This document shows positions 16,437 through 25,471 of a stretch of 64,000 nucleotides of DNA, piece after piece (positions within the stretch are counted from its first letter, which is position 1; the number at the start of each line of letters is the position of its first letter). The stretch is from CAKSEI01 sp964403505 (GTDB lineage Bacteria > Bacillota > Clostridia > Oscillospirales > CAG-272). Under the pieces are notes generated by a model, which worked only from the letters and a program-made list of their open reading frames with translations, was not told where the DNA came from and ran no database searches. The position numbers and the translations under genes are program-made. The stretch covers positions 7,481-71,480 of the forward strand of contig CAYOFP010000007.1 in NCBI GenBank assembly GCA_964403505.1. The letters run 5' to 3'.

Positions 16437-17195
16437 ATGTCTGTTATTTCAATCAAGCAGCTGCTTGAAGCAGGTGTTCATTTCGGACACCACACAAGAA
16501 GATGGAATCCTAAAATGGCTGAGTACATCTTCACCGAAAGAGGCGGTATTTATATTATCGACCTTCAGAAGACAGTAAAGAAGTTTGACGAGGCGTATGA
16601 TTTCGTACGTGACGTCGCAATGAACAAGGGTAATGTGCTTTTCGTAGGTACAAAGAAGCAGGCAGCCGACGCCATTAAGGAAGAGGCAAAGAGATGCGGT
16701 ATGTACTATGTTAACGTACGCTGGCCGGGCGGTATGCTCACAAACTTCAAGACGATCAAGAGAAATATCGCACGTCTGAACGCTCTCACACAGATGAAAG
16801 AGGACGGCACATTCGATCTTCTTCCGAAGAAAGAGGTCGCAGCGCTTCTTAAGGAGATGGACGCTCTCGAAAAGAACTACGGCGGTATCAAGGATATGCC
16901 CGGACTTCCCGAGTGTGTATTCATCGTTGACCCGCACAAGGAAAGAAACGCAGTTCTCGAGGCAAAGAAGCTCGGTATCCCGGTAGTAGCTATCGTTGAT
17001 ACAAACTGTGATCCTGATGATGCAGATTATGTAATTCCCGGAAATGACGATGCAATCAGAGCGATCAAACTCATTTCCTCTTCTCTCGCTGACGCAGTTC
17101 TCGAGGGCAAGCAGGGAGAGGACGCTCCTGAGGCGGCTGAGGAAGCTGTCGCTGAAGCAGAGGCTGAGGCAGCAGACGCTCCCGAGGCTGAATAA
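16437..17195 (+). CDS. rpsB: 30S ribosomal protein S2
   Basis: Component of the small ribosomal subunit near the mRNA exit side. The 252-residue protein opens SVISIKQLLEAGVHFGHHTRRWNPKM, contains the LFVGTKKQA and RWPGGMLTNF signatures and IVDTNCDPD, and ends in an acidic Ala/Glu-rich tail of about 25 residues. The ATG at 16437 has GAAGGAGG nine bases before it; the longer frame would translate the leader hairpin. It is followed directly by tsf, the usual order. Confidence 0.96.
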   Translation: MSVISIKQLLEAGVHFGHHTRRWNPKMAEYIFTERGGIYIIDLQKTVKKFDEAYDFVRDVAMNKGNVLFVGTKKQAADAIKEEAKRCGMYYVNVRWPGGMLTNFKTIKRNIARLNALTQMKEDGTFDLLPKKEVAALLKEMDALEKNYGGIKDMPGLPECVFIVDPHKERNAVLEAKKLGIPVVAIVDTNCDPDDADYVIPGNDDAIRAIKLISSSLADAVLEGKQGEDAPEAAEEAVAEAEAEAADAPEAE

Positions 17196-17215
17196 TTTAA
17201 TAGGAGGACACTGAA

Positions 17216-18148
17216 ATGGCAAATATAAGCGCAAGCCAGGTAGCTGAGCTCAGAAAAGCAACAGGCTGCGGCATGATGGACTGTAAGAAGGCACTTGTCG
17301 AGGCAGAGGGCGATTTTGAGGCAGCGAAGAAGATTCTTCGTGAGAAGGGTCTCGCAGTAGCGGCAAAGAAGCAGGGCAGAATAGCGGCAGAGGGTCTTGT
17401 AGACATCATGCTTTCCGAGGACGGAAAGACAGCCGCAATGGTAGAGGTAAACTCAGAGACAGACTTCGTTGCAAAGAACGCATCTTTTGCAGAGTTTGTA
17501 AAGGGCGTACTCAGAACGATCCTTGCAAACAAGCCTGCTGATGTAGATGCACTTCTCGCACTTCCTTTCGACGGCACGGCAAATACCGTTGAGGCAGAGC
17601 TCCAGGATAAGACATTCGTTATCGGTGAGAAGCTCTCGATCAGACGTTTTGTGATCGTTGAGGGTGCTATGAGCACATATATTCACGGCCTCGGCGTAAC
17701 AGGCGTTATCGTTAAGTTTAATGCTGACGATTCCGCAGTAGCAGAGGAAGCATTCAAGGAGTGCGCAAAGAATGTTGCACTTCAGATCGCAGCTATGACA
17801 CCTGCATACGCAACAAAAGAGGATGTTCCTCAGAGTGCGATCGACGAGGAGAAAGCTGTTCTCATCGCTCAGATCAAGGCTGATCCCAAGAATGCAAGCA
17901 AGCCTGACCAGATCATCGAAAAGATGGTTTCGGGTAAGGTCGGCAAGTTCTATGAGAAGAACTGCCTGACAGAGCAGGCTTATGTAAAGGATGACAAGAT
18001 GACAGTCGGTCAGTATGTTGCATCCGTTGCAAAGGAAATGGGCAAGGATATCTCCATCAATTCCTTCGTTGTCTTTGAAAAGGGCGAGGGCATTGAAAAG
18101 AGAGAGGATAACCTCGGCGACGAAGTCGCAAAAATGCTCGGTCAGTAA
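17216..18148 (+). CDS. tsf: Elongation factor Ts
   Basis: Guanine-nucleotide exchange factor for EF-Tu. The 310-residue product begins with the UBA-like segment SASQVAELRKATGCGMMDCKKAL and has the TDFVAKN core motif with the phenylalanine and aspartate that disrupt the Mg site of EF-Tu, plus the tandem core subdomains of a full-length EF-Ts. An AGGAGG site precedes the ATG. Cotranscribed with rpsB; a terminator follows. Confidence 0.96.
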   Translation: MANISASQVAELRKATGCGMMDCKKALVEAEGDFEAAKKILREKGLAVAAKKQGRIAAEGLVDIMLSEDGKTAAMVEVNSETDFVAKNASFAEFVKGVLRTILANKPADVDALLALPFDGTANTVEAELQDKTFVIGEKLSIRRFVIVEGAMSTYIHGLGVTGVIVKFNADDSAVAEEAFKECAKNVALQIAAMTPAYATKEDVPQSAIDEEKAVLIAQIKADPKNASKPDQIIEKMVSGKVGKFYEKNCLTEQAYVKDDKMTVGQYVASVAKEMGKDISINSFVVFEKGEGIEKREDNLGDEVAKMLGQ

Positions 18149-18189
18149 TCGTAAACAAAAAACTGGTACGCAAATGACAACAGAACAGG

Positions 18190-18226
18190 CGCTGATTTTA
18201 AATATATATAAAATCAGCGTCTTTTT
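18190..18226 (+). terminator. Terminator of rpsB-tsf
   Basis: CGCTGATTTTA (18190-18200) pairs with TAAAATCAGCG (18209-18219), followed by TCTTTTTC. The stem shares the GCTGAT/ATCAGCGTCTT arrangement with the galE terminator. Confidence 0.88.
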
Positions 18227-18318
18227 CTTTCCCGGGAAATGCCCCGTGTTTGTCTTTGCGAAAAAATGAGTTATGCAATATAAAGGTGTAGGTGTCAGAT
18301 AATAAGTAAATCGAAGCT

Positions 18319-18370
18319 TATTCTAAAGACAAACGGACTGACTTTCGTTTGTGGATGCACCTTCAGAATA
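18319..18370. repeat. Imperfect inverted repeat at an acetyltransferase remnant
   Basis: TATTCTAAAG-ACAAACG (18319-18335) pairs with CGTTTGT (18346-18352) and CTTCAGAATA (18361-18370), with one mismatch in the outer ten pairs and an 8-base bulge on the right. It abuts the broken acetyltransferase fragment. It may be a decayed mobile-element end or a terminator; I cannot decide. The remaining parts of 18227-18318 hold nothing I recognise. Confidence 0.4.
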
Positions 18371-18424
18371 GATAATGCTAAACAGGAGGATCTGCCGTTT
18401 TTGAAAACGATGGTAGAGCTGTGA
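18362..18424 (+). pseudogene. N-terminal remnant of a GNAT acetyltransferase
   Basis: In the frame starting at 18362 the sequence reads FRIDNAKQEDLPFLKTMVEL then TGA. The pattern IR-A-xxEDLPFL is how many GNAT acetyltransferases begin, but the frame stops after about 20 residues with no start codon and the next gene's ATG follows the stop directly. I read it as the stump left by a deletion or insertion; a chance resemblance cannot be excluded. Confidence 0.4.
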
Positions 18425-19054
18425 ATGAAAGAGATGATTAAAAACGAAATTGTTTCACACTACGACCTTCTCATTGATGAGGACAATGATCCGGTCCATG
18501 ATCCGGAGCCGCTGCAGGACTATATGAATCAATGGGACGGACCTGCCTTTATCGAGCAGATGCAGCTGAACGACAGCAAATCCGTTTTTGAAATTGGTGT
18601 AGGAACCGGCAGGTTGGCTGTTCGTGTAGCGCCTTTGTGCGGTGAGTTTTACGGCATAGATATTTCTCCTAAGACCATTGAACGCGCTAAAGAGAATCTT
18701 GCCGGATTTGAGAATGTCAGACTGACGTGCGCCGACTTCCTTTCTTATGAATTCGACCGCACTTTTGACGTGGTGTATTCTTCACTTACATTCATGCATA
18801 TAGAGGACAAGCAGAGTGCCGTAAACAAAATAGCCGGATTACTGAATGATGCAGGCAGATTTGTTCTTTCTATCGACAAGGATCAAAGTGAGTATATAGA
18901 TTACGGTATCCGCAAAATTAAGGTGTTCCCCGATACCGCTGATGTCATGGCGGGATATATCAGAGTTGCCGGGCTGACTATTTTGAATCAGTACGATACT
19001 GAGCTTGCAACGGTATTTGTGGCAAATAAGACTGCGCCTCTTATTGAGAGATAA
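18425..19054 (+). CDS. Class I SAM-dependent methyltransferase
   Basis: A 209-residue Rossmann-fold methyltransferase. Motif I is VFEIGVGTGRLA (about 53-64), the acidic end of strand 2 is FYGIDISPK, and motif II/III appear as CADFLSYEF and FDVVYSSLTFMHI, close to the UbiE/Tam-like small-molecule group. Substrate is unknown. The ATG lies directly after the stop of the acetyltransferase remnant and has only a weak ribosome site (GAGCTGTGA). A GNAT gene starts five bases after its end. The pair looks like an accessory cassette next to rpsB-tsf. Confidence 0.8.
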   Translation: MKEMIKNEIVSHYDLLIDEDNDPVHDPEPLQDYMNQWDGPAFIEQMQLNDSKSVFEIGVGTGRLAVRVAPLCGEFYGIDISPKTIERAKENLAGFENVRLTCADFLSYEFDRTFDVVYSSLTFMHIEDKQSAVNKIAGLLNDAGRFVLSIDKDQSEYIDYGIRKIKVFPDTADVMAGYIRVAGLTILNQYDTELATVFVANKTAPLIER

Positions 19055-19059
19055 TAAGT

Positions 19060-19548
19060 ATGAAGTATCATTGGATTGATTATACATCCTCATACAAGAA
19101 CATGGTTGATTCTTGGATTGATAAGGATGCAAAGAGATTCACCGGGTGTGATGAAGGATTTGATGAATATTATCAATGTATGTCAAACGAGAGCGAAACA
19201 AAACTCGGTGAGAACTTTTGGGCAAAAATTATTATTGTCGATACTGACCCGGTGGGAATTATTGCGATTGGATTATGGGATGGTGTTTTCACTATATCAG
19301 AGTTCATTATCCGACCCGATAAACGAGGAAACGGGATTGGTTCATCAGTCCTTGCGGAATTGCTTGCTCAGTCGAAAAAAATTATTGGCATTGAGATCAA
19401 AGATGCGAATGCGGTAATATTTCCAAACAATGTTGCTTCACAAAAAGCATTTGAAAAAGTAGGGTTTGTTTTTCATTCCGAACACCCTGACGGAGATGCC
19501 CGGTATTATAGATATCACAACAATACTTGTTGTTGCGGTCATGACTGA
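19060..19548 (+). CDS. GNAT-family N-acetyltransferase
   Basis: A 162-residue acetyltransferase. The acetyl-CoA motif A is RPDKRGNGIGSSVL (R/Q-x-x-G-x-G/A), preceded by the beta4 strand ISEFII and followed by the motif B segment NVASQKAFEKVGF. Substrate unknown. It is five bases after the methyltransferase and probably cotranscribed. The extreme C-terminus carries a short cysteine/histidine cluster (CCCGHD), unusual for the family and possibly a metal-binding tail or simply drift. Confidence 0.82.
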   Translation: MKYHWIDYTSSYKNMVDSWIDKDAKRFTGCDEGFDEYYQCMSNESETKLGENFWAKIIIVDTDPVGIIAIGLWDGVFTISEFIIRPDKRGNGIGSSVLAELLAQSKKIIGIEIKDANAVIFPNNVASQKAFEKVGFVFHSEHPDGDARYYRYHNNTCCCGHD

Positions 19549-19564
19549 GCTGTCCGTTTTTGTG

Positions 19565-19593
19565 TTGTCATTACGCTCCGGATGTGTTATAAT
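19565..19593 (+). promoter_or_regulatory. SigA-type promoter before the GNAT-like/rqcH pair
   Basis: TTGTCA (19565-19570), 17-base spacer, TATAAT (19588-19593), 23 bases before the ATG at 19616, with AGGGTG in between. Confidence 0.8.
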
Positions 19594-19615
19594 AAAGAAA
19601 AAATAGGGTGATATT

Positions 19616-20278
19616 ATGATAAAAATACTCGATTCAAAAGAAAGACTGAATAATAAATACGGACTCATCATTCCGTTTGCGGTATATGGGAAAACAGACG
19701 GCACATTCGATTTTGAGGTATTTGACTGCGTTCGGGATATGGTATCCTGCGAGACCGCAGGCGAGATAGACGATTATCTGACAGAGTCTTTTTATACCAG
19801 AATGAATGATATCTTGGGTGACGCCGTGCGTGAGTTGGGATATGAGCCCGACGGAGAACTGACAAGGTCGTTTATATTTAATTATGAGTGCTCGTCTCCT
19901 CTCGGTGATTTTGGTGCGGCACAGCGCATCGATGATCTGTCGGGGTATTGTGATATGACAGAGTCTGATTTCGATACAGACGATTTTCCCGTATTTGCCG
20001 TCGCACAGGGTAAGACGGTCGTGTCGGTCTGCGGAGTGAACGGACTTACGGGAGATCACAGCGTCGAGATCGCCGTCGCAACAGCCGAGAGCTTTCGCAG
20101 GCACAGATATGCGCTCTCCTGCCTTGTTAAAATGACAAATTACCTCACGTCAAAAGGATATACGGTATCGTATCTGTGTGAGAGTGAGAATGAGCCGTCC
20201 TCCCGGCTTGCCGAAAAAGCGGGATTCACGCTTGTCAGCCGGGACTATAATTTTGTATGCTTTGAGAAGGAAGAATAA
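19616..20278 (+). CDS. GNAT-like protein of unknown function
   Basis: A 220-residue cytosolic protein. The last 80 residues look like a GNAT fold: a GNHS-like strand pair, ESFRRHRYALSCLVKMTNYL in the place of motif A, and the C-terminal YLCESENEPSSRLAEKAGF motif that in GNAT enzymes places the catalytic tyrosine region. The N-terminal 120 acidic residues are unfamiliar. Its stop codon is immediately followed by the rqcH ATG, so the two are one transcription unit, but a functional link is not established. Confidence 0.65.
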   Translation: MIKILDSKERLNNKYGLIIPFAVYGKTDGTFDFEVFDCVRDMVSCETAGEIDDYLTESFYTRMNDILGDAVRELGYEPDGELTRSFIFNYECSSPLGDFGAAQRIDDLSGYCDMTESDFDTDDFPVFAVAQGKTVVSVCGVNGLTGDHSVEIAVATAESFRRHRYALSCLVKMTNYLTSKGYTVSYLCESENEPSSRLAEKAGFTLVSRDYNFVCFEKEE

Positions 20279-22021
20279 ATGGCGTTTGATGCAGGAATGA
20301 CAGCGTGCCTCGTGCATGAGCTGAGAGGGAAAATAACAGGCGCTAAGGTTGAAAAGGTGCATCAGCCGTCCCGTGATGATATCGTGCTCGTCCTTCATAA
20401 AGGGGGCGATAGATATCATCTCCTTTTGAGCGCCAGCTCGAATAATCCGAGGGTGTGCTTAAGTGACGGACGCTATGAAAATCCGCTTTCCGAACCCATG
20501 TTCTGTATGCTTTTGCGTAAGCATCTGCAGGGTGCGAAGATATCGCAGGTGGAACAGCCTGATTTTGAGCGTGTTTTTATATTCACGTTTGACGCATATG
20601 ACGACCTCGGATACGAGTGCAATAAATATCTTGCGGTCGAGATCATGGGTAAATTCAGCAATATCATTTTTCTGAATGAAGAAAAAAGGGTAGTCTCCGC
20701 CTGTAAATTAGTCGATTTTTCTCTTTCCGAGAAAAGACAGATCCTCCCGGGGATATTGTATGAGCTTCCGCCGAAGCAGGATAAGAAACTGCCGCTTACA
20801 GAGAATAGAGATTCGTTTTTGTGCGGATTGTCCGCCACGGATAAGAACGCCGATAAATATCTCATTTCCGCCTATTCCGGTCTCTCGCCGCTCGTTGCAC
20901 GTGAGATCGTATACCGTGCGACGAAAGCGACGGATACGCCTGCCTCGATGTGTGACGGCGAAAAACTTTGGTTTCATTTCAGTACGGTTGTATCTGCCAT
21001 AATCAACTGCGATTTTTCTCCGTGTATCATAATCGATAACGGACGTGCGGTAGAGTATTCTTTTATCGATATCAGGCAGTACGGTATGTCGGCTGTGTGT
21101 GTGCATTTGGATCGTGCGAGCGAGGTAATAGAGCGATATTTTTCCACCCGTGGCAACGCCGAGCGTATCAAGCAGAAATCTCAGGATATCCTGCGTCTTT
21201 TATCAAATGCCGAGTCAAGGCTGGCACGTAAGATAGCGCTTCAGCAGGCGGAGCTTGCCGACTGTGCAAAAAAGGAAGAATATAAGCTCTATGCCGACCT
21301 CATCAATGCGAATATCTATCGGATAGAGCGTGGTGCTGAGCAGGTCAGACTCGAAAATTATTATAGTGATAATTATGAACAGGTGGATATCCCGCTTGAC
21401 GTTAGACTTACCGCCGCCGCAAACGCTCAGGTGTATTATAAAAAGTATAATAAAGCAAAAAAGGCCGAGAGTGTGCTTTCGGTGCAGATAGAGATCGCAA
21501 AAGCTGACCTCGAGTATGTATATACCGTTTTTGACTGCCTTTCCCGTGCGCAGACGACCGCCGACCTCGACGAGATCCGTGAGGAGCTGTATGCCGCAGG
21601 CCTTGCATCCCGCCGGAAAGACAGCGTAAGGCGCAAGCAAAAACCGGGAAAGCCGGACGAATTTCTGTCGAGCGACGGCTACCGCATTTTGTGCGGGAAA
21701 AATAATCTGCAAAACGACGCTCTTACATTCAAAACGGCGGATAAGCGTGATTATTGGTTTCACGTCAAGGGCGCTCCCGGCAGTCACGTTATCCTGTGCT
21801 GTAAAGGGGAAGAGCCGCCCGTGCGTACTTTTACCGAGGCGGCTACCGTCGCTGCGACCTATTCAAAGGTCTCCGATTCCGAGAATGTCGCAGTTGATTA
21901 TACATTTGTCAAAAATATCAAGAAACCGCCGGCGGCAAAGCCGGGCTATGTCATATACCATACCAACTGGTCGGCATATGTCACGCCCGACAAAAAGCTA
22001 TGCGATAATTTAAAAATTTAG
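20279..22021 (+). CDS. rqcH: NFACT family protein, ribosome quality control factor RqcH
   Basis: A 580-residue NFACT protein. Members bind obstructed large ribosomal subunits and recruit tRNA-Ala to add alanine tails for degradation; older annotation is fibronectin-binding protein. The NFACT-N part begins AFDAGMTACLVHELRG and includes EIMGKFSNIIF, a central coiled-coil/HhH region spans about 290-440, and the C-terminal NFACT-R domain has GRNN-like YRILCGKNNLQND, the DYWFHVKGAPGSHVIL core and a final KPPAAKPGYVIY. The gene starts directly after the preceding stop. Its end overlaps the convergent SLH gene by four bases. Confidence 0.93.
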   Translation: MAFDAGMTACLVHELRGKITGAKVEKVHQPSRDDIVLVLHKGGDRYHLLLSASSNNPRVCLSDGRYENPLSEPMFCMLLRKHLQGAKISQVEQPDFERVFIFTFDAYDDLGYECNKYLAVEIMGKFSNIIFLNEEKRVVSACKLVDFSLSEKRQILPGILYELPPKQDKKLPLTENRDSFLCGLSATDKNADKYLISAYSGLSPLVAREIVYRATKATDTPASMCDGEKLWFHFSTVVSAIINCDFSPCIIIDNGRAVEYSFIDIRQYGMSAVCVHLDRASEVIERYFSTRGNAERIKQKSQDILRLLSNAESRLARKIALQQAELADCAKKEEYKLYADLINANIYRIERGAEQVRLENYYSDNYEQVDIPLDVRLTAAANAQVYYKKYNKAKKAESVLSVQIEIAKADLEYVYTVFDCLSRAQTTADLDEIREELYAAGLASRRKDSVRRKQKPGKPDEFLSSDGYRILCGKNNLQNDALTFKTADKRDYWFHVKGAPGSHVILCCKGEEPPVRTFTEAATVAATYSKVSDSENVAVDYTFVKNIKKPPAAKPGYVIYHTNWSAYVTPDKKLCDNLKI

Positions 22022-23292
22022 TCTCTGTTTATCACAGCATATAAGAGGCTTGCCGTCTGTTCTCTTGTGAGGAGGTTGTTTGCGGCGAAATTACCGCATC
22101 CGACGCCGTTCATGATTCCGTTTTCGGCAAGGGCGTAGACAGAGGAGGATGCCCACGCCGGTATCGCTCCGTCATCTGCAAAAACCGTTACCTCGGCGCT
22201 CGTCTGCAGGTCGAGCATGCGATTGATAATGACTGCCGCCTCGGCACGTGTTATGGTATTGTTCGGGTAGAAGAACACGCCGTCCTCGGTCTCGGTTCCG
22301 CTGATATAGCCGAGACGCTCTGCCGTAGCGATATGAGAGCGCAGATGCTCAGGGATGTCATCGTTGTCGCTGAAGCTTGTTTTTACGAGGGTGTTATCTG
22401 TCTCGATACCGCATGCATCCATCGTCATGGCTACAAAATCAGCACGTGACACACGGAAGTCGGGGCCGAACAGCATATTTTTGCCGATCGTCTCGCCTGT
22501 GAGTATTCCTTTTTCCGCAAGTGTTATCGCCGCATTGTGCGCCCAGCTGTCCTGCATGTCGCAGTAGTACACACCGGATGAATTTTTCTCTACCGTGACA
22601 GATACCTCCGCTTCTCTTGCGTAGTTTCCGTTCACATCGCATACGGTGTAGGTGAATGAGTCTTTGCCGACATAGTTGTTTTGCGGCTTGTAGCGGTATG
22701 TGCCGCCTGCCGCATCGGTCACGGTCACGGTGCCGTGCTTTGCTTCGCCCGTTATTTCAAAGCGGAGCTCGTCTCCGTCGGGGTCGCTTCCCTCGAGCTT
22801 TCCGTAATATGTGACGTTGGTTCTCGTAGAAAGGCTTTGCGGCTCTTGCGCAGAGGTCGGTGCGGCGTTCGGGTGTTCGAGCAGTTTGAGCTCGCACGCC
22901 ACGTTATATTCACCGCACTTGTTTTTGCATCTGACCGTAAATGCGGTGCTCGATAGTACATCGGTCTTGGGCTCGAAGTGCAGAAGAGATATCGCATTTG
23001 CCGATACTGTCTGATTCTTGTATACCTCAATGTCTCCTAACATGAGCCTGCCCGAGTCGGCGCTCGGAAGGGAGGTAAATGTGACCTCGGTGATCTTATC
23101 TGCGCCGAGTACATTTGTGAAGTCGCTTTCCAAAAAATAGATATCGTTGTTTGCGACGCCGCTTTTCACGAATTGGATATTGTTTGCTATATGATCGAGG
23201 GAGGGGGACAGGCATGCGCCGTATACGCAAACTGTCAATACCGCCGATAGCATAATGGCGCATATTGCGCCGATGAATGTTTTATTTTTCAT
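22018..23292 (-). CDS. Secreted SLH-domain protein with cadherin-like repeat
   Basis: A 424-residue exported surface protein. A signal peptide (about 1-28) is followed by a region of unknown fold, a cadherin-like/tandem-95 repeat at about 130-235 (DPDGDELRFEI, GTYRYKPQNNYVGKDSFTY), and two to three SLH motifs (about 245-424, e.g. AHNAAITLAEKGILTG, TRAEAAVIINRML) that anchor proteins to pyruvylated cell-wall polymer. The ATG at 23292 was chosen because CGGAGG stands six bases upstream and the signal begins there; the longer frame adds 23 unlikely residues. No enzyme domain is seen; an adhesive or structural role is likely. Confidence 0.85.
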   Translation of the reverse strand: MKNKTFIGAICAIMLSAVLTVCVYGACLSPSLDHIANNIQFVKSGVANNDIYFLESDFTNVLGADKITEVTFTSLPSADSGRLMLGDIEVYKNQTVSANAISLLHFEPKTDVLSSTAFTVRCKNKCGEYNVACELKLLEHPNAAPTSAQEPQSLSTRTNVTYYGKLEGSDPDGDELRFEITGEAKHGTVTVTDAAGGTYRYKPQNNYVGKDSFTYTVCDVNGNYAREAEVSVTVEKNSSGVYYCDMQDSWAHNAAITLAEKGILTGETIGKNMLFGPDFRVSRADFVAMTMDACGIETDNTLVKTSFSDNDDIPEHLRSHIATAERLGYISGTETEDGVFFYPNNTITRAEAAVIINRMLDLQTSAEVTVFADDGAIPAWASSSVYALAENGIMNGVGCGNFAANNLLTREQTASLLYAVINRD

Positions 23293-23359
23293 AGTTTCCT
23301 CCGTTGACTTTACTTGTATTATCATTTTTCCATATAAAAAACAAGTTATACTATATCGC

Positions 23360-24256
23360 ATGAAAATAAAAATCGAAAATAAATACGATAATAAAAGTGT
23401 GCTCGATTATTTAAAAAAAGAGCTCTGCCTTTCGCACGCTCAGATAACACGTTTAAAGACGATACCTGACGGCATCACGGTAAACGGCGCTCATGTCACA
23501 GTAAGACATCGGCTTTGCACGGGCGATGAGCTCGGCCTTGCCCTCGAGGATCGGGAGCAGGAAACAAACCCGAATCTCGTACCGGTCGATATCCCCATTG
23601 ATATCATATATGAGGATGCGTATATCGTCGCCGTAAATAAACGGGCGGGAATGCCGACGCACCCGACGATGTATCACTATTCCGATACGCTCGCAAATGC
23701 GCTCGCATACAGATACAGAGCGCAGGGCAGACCCTTTATTTTCAGGAGCGTAAACCGTCTCGATCTCGACACCAGCGGTATCGTGCTCGTAGCAAAGGAC
23801 GGTCGGTGCGCATCATTGCTTTCCCGGGATATCGCAGAGCGCAGGGTGGTAAAGGAATACCTTGCGGTAGTTTGCGGAGTCACCGACGAGCGGGGCGAGA
23901 TCACCTCGTATATCCGACGTGTCGGCGACAGTATCATAAAGCGTGCGAATTTTGATACGGGCATAGATTCCGAATATGCGAAAACCGAGTATGAGAGGGT
24001 CGCAAGCGACGGGGAAAATACCCTCGTGCGTGTACGTCCTCATACGGGGCGCACCCATCAGATACGGGTTCATTTTTCCGGTATCGGTCATCCGCTTGTT
24101 GGCGATACTTTATACGGTACGGCTTCGCACGAAATAACACGTCAGGCTCTGCACGCATGTTCGCTCGGCTTTCGCCATCCCGTGACAGGCGAGCATCTTA
24201 CGCTTAATGCTCCGACTCCGGAAGATATATCTAAAATAACAGAGGGAATGAAATGA
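23360..24256 (+). CDS. RluA-family 23S rRNA/tRNA pseudouridine synthase
   Basis: A 298-residue protein with an N-terminal S4-like region (ITRLKTIPDGITVNGAHV) and a catalytic domain whose motif VNRLDLDTSGIVLVAKD holds the catalytic aspartate; RPHTGRTHQIRVHF and HPLVGDTLYG complete the RluA/RluD signature. The exact uridine target cannot be predicted. No Shine-Dalgarno site precedes ATG 23360; a TATACT (23347-23352) lies only seven bases before it, so it may be read from a leaderless or nearly leaderless mRNA. It overlaps the next gene by four bases. Confidence 0.9.
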   Translation: MKIKIENKYDNKSVLDYLKKELCLSHAQITRLKTIPDGITVNGAHVTVRHRLCTGDELGLALEDREQETNPNLVPVDIPIDIIYEDAYIVAVNKRAGMPTHPTMYHYSDTLANALAYRYRAQGRPFIFRSVNRLDLDTSGIVLVAKDGRCASLLSRDIAERRVVKEYLAVVCGVTDERGEITSYIRRVGDSIIKRANFDTGIDSEYAKTEYERVASDGENTLVRVRPHTGRTHQIRVHFSGIGHPLVGDTLYGTASHEITRQALHACSLGFRHPVTGEHLTLNAPTPEDISKITEGMK

Positions 24257-25359
24257 GATTCAGAAATTGGTTAAAAAATAATTGTCCTGTACCGTGCAGG
24301 GTTCTTTACCTGCTTGCGCTGATTCTGGTGTGTTTTCACGTCAGCTTTTATCTGAGCGCCGATTTCGCCGATTGGTTCAATATGCATATCTCCGCTTTTT
24401 TCAGAGGAATTCTTTCAAAACTAACGTCGTTTTTCACATTCTCTCTCGGAGAGGCGATCCTTTTGTGTCTGCCATGCGCATTCGTCGTGCTTGTCATCGC
24501 ATGTATCAGCGCTCTGCGCTCGAGCGAGCCGTATAAGTCAAATCGTATGATATGCTCGCTTCTTGCCATGCTTTGTGCCATGTATTCGCTTTTTGTTGTC
24601 AATTTCGCTTCTGCGTACAGAGGACAGAGCCTGTCGGACAAGCTTGGGCTCGAGGAAAAAGAGGTCAGCGCACAGCAGCTATATAATACTGCGGTATATT
24701 TCAGAGATAAGGCAGAGGCAGAGCTTGACAGGATAGAATTTGAGTTCGGCTCATCATCTGTGATGCCGTATTCTCTTGACGGGATGAGCGCTCATTTGAA
24801 TGAGTCATACGCCGTCGTATCCGAAAAATACGATTTTGTGCAGAAACTGAGCTGTCCCGTGAAATATATTACCTTAAGCTCCGTTATGTCGTATACACAT
24901 ATTTCGGGCGTCTATACCTATTATACAGGAGAGGCAAATATCAATATTGATTTTCCCGATTATACGATCCCTTATACTGCGGCGCATGAGATGTCGCACC
25001 AGAGGGGAATCGCCGCAGAAAATGAAGCGAATTTCATGGCGTTTTTAGTGTGCGACGCATCTGATGACGCATATATCAGATACAGCGGATATGTATCGAT
25101 GTACGAGTATCTTATGAACGCACTGTATACCGCCGATCCCGAGCTGCACTCTGAGCTCTGGCAAACGACAGATATGCGCCTCAGATACGAGGAGGCGGAA
25201 TATAACAGGTATTTTTCAAAATACAGCGAATCCGTGGCGGCGGATATCTCAAATGCGGTAAACGACACGTATCTGAAGACCCAGGGACAGCTCGCGGGTA
25301 CCAAAACATACGGTCTTGTCGTCGACCTTGCGGTAGCGTATGTGGAACATAATCCATAA
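24253..25359 (+). CDS. DUF3810 membrane protein with HExxH-like motif
   Basis: A 368-residue protein with three membrane segments in the first 130 residues (about 15-37, 60-85 and 100-122) and a large soluble part. The latter holds AAHEMSHQRGIAAENEANF, in which H-E-x-x-H plus a downstream E-N-E-A-N resembles a gluzincin-type metalloprotease site, and matches the DUF3810 family as I know it. Substrate and orientation are unknown; the soluble domain is probably outside. It starts inside the RluA stop (ATGA overlap). Confidence 0.8.
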   Translation: MRFRNWLKNNCPVPCRVLYLLALILVCFHVSFYLSADFADWFNMHISAFFRGILSKLTSFFTFSLGEAILLCLPCAFVVLVIACISALRSSEPYKSNRMICSLLAMLCAMYSLFVVNFASAYRGQSLSDKLGLEEKEVSAQQLYNTAVYFRDKAEAELDRIEFEFGSSSVMPYSLDGMSAHLNESYAVVSEKYDFVQKLSCPVKYITLSSVMSYTHISGVYTYYTGEANINIDFPDYTIPYTAAHEMSHQRGIAAENEANFMAFLVCDASDDAYIRYSGYVSMYEYLMNALYTADPELHSELWQTTDMRLRYEEAEYNRYFSKYSESVAADISNAVNDTYLKTQGQLAGTKTYGLVVDLAVAYVEHNP

Positions 25360-25416
25360 TTTTGCATAACATATAGTGTGTTTGGGCGTCGTGTTAACGA
25401 AATATTCATAAATATA

Positions 25417-25425
25417 TGCTATAAT
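25417..25425 (+). promoter_or_regulatory. Extended -10 promoter of murA
   Basis: TGC-TATAAT (TATAAT at 25420-25425), an extended -10; no good -35 at 17 bases. Start of transcription would be near 25432, 40 bases before the murA ATG. Confidence 0.55.
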
Positions 25426-25471
25426 TTCCATAGACAAAGAAAAACAGCACGACCGACGGGAAGGTGCTTTC

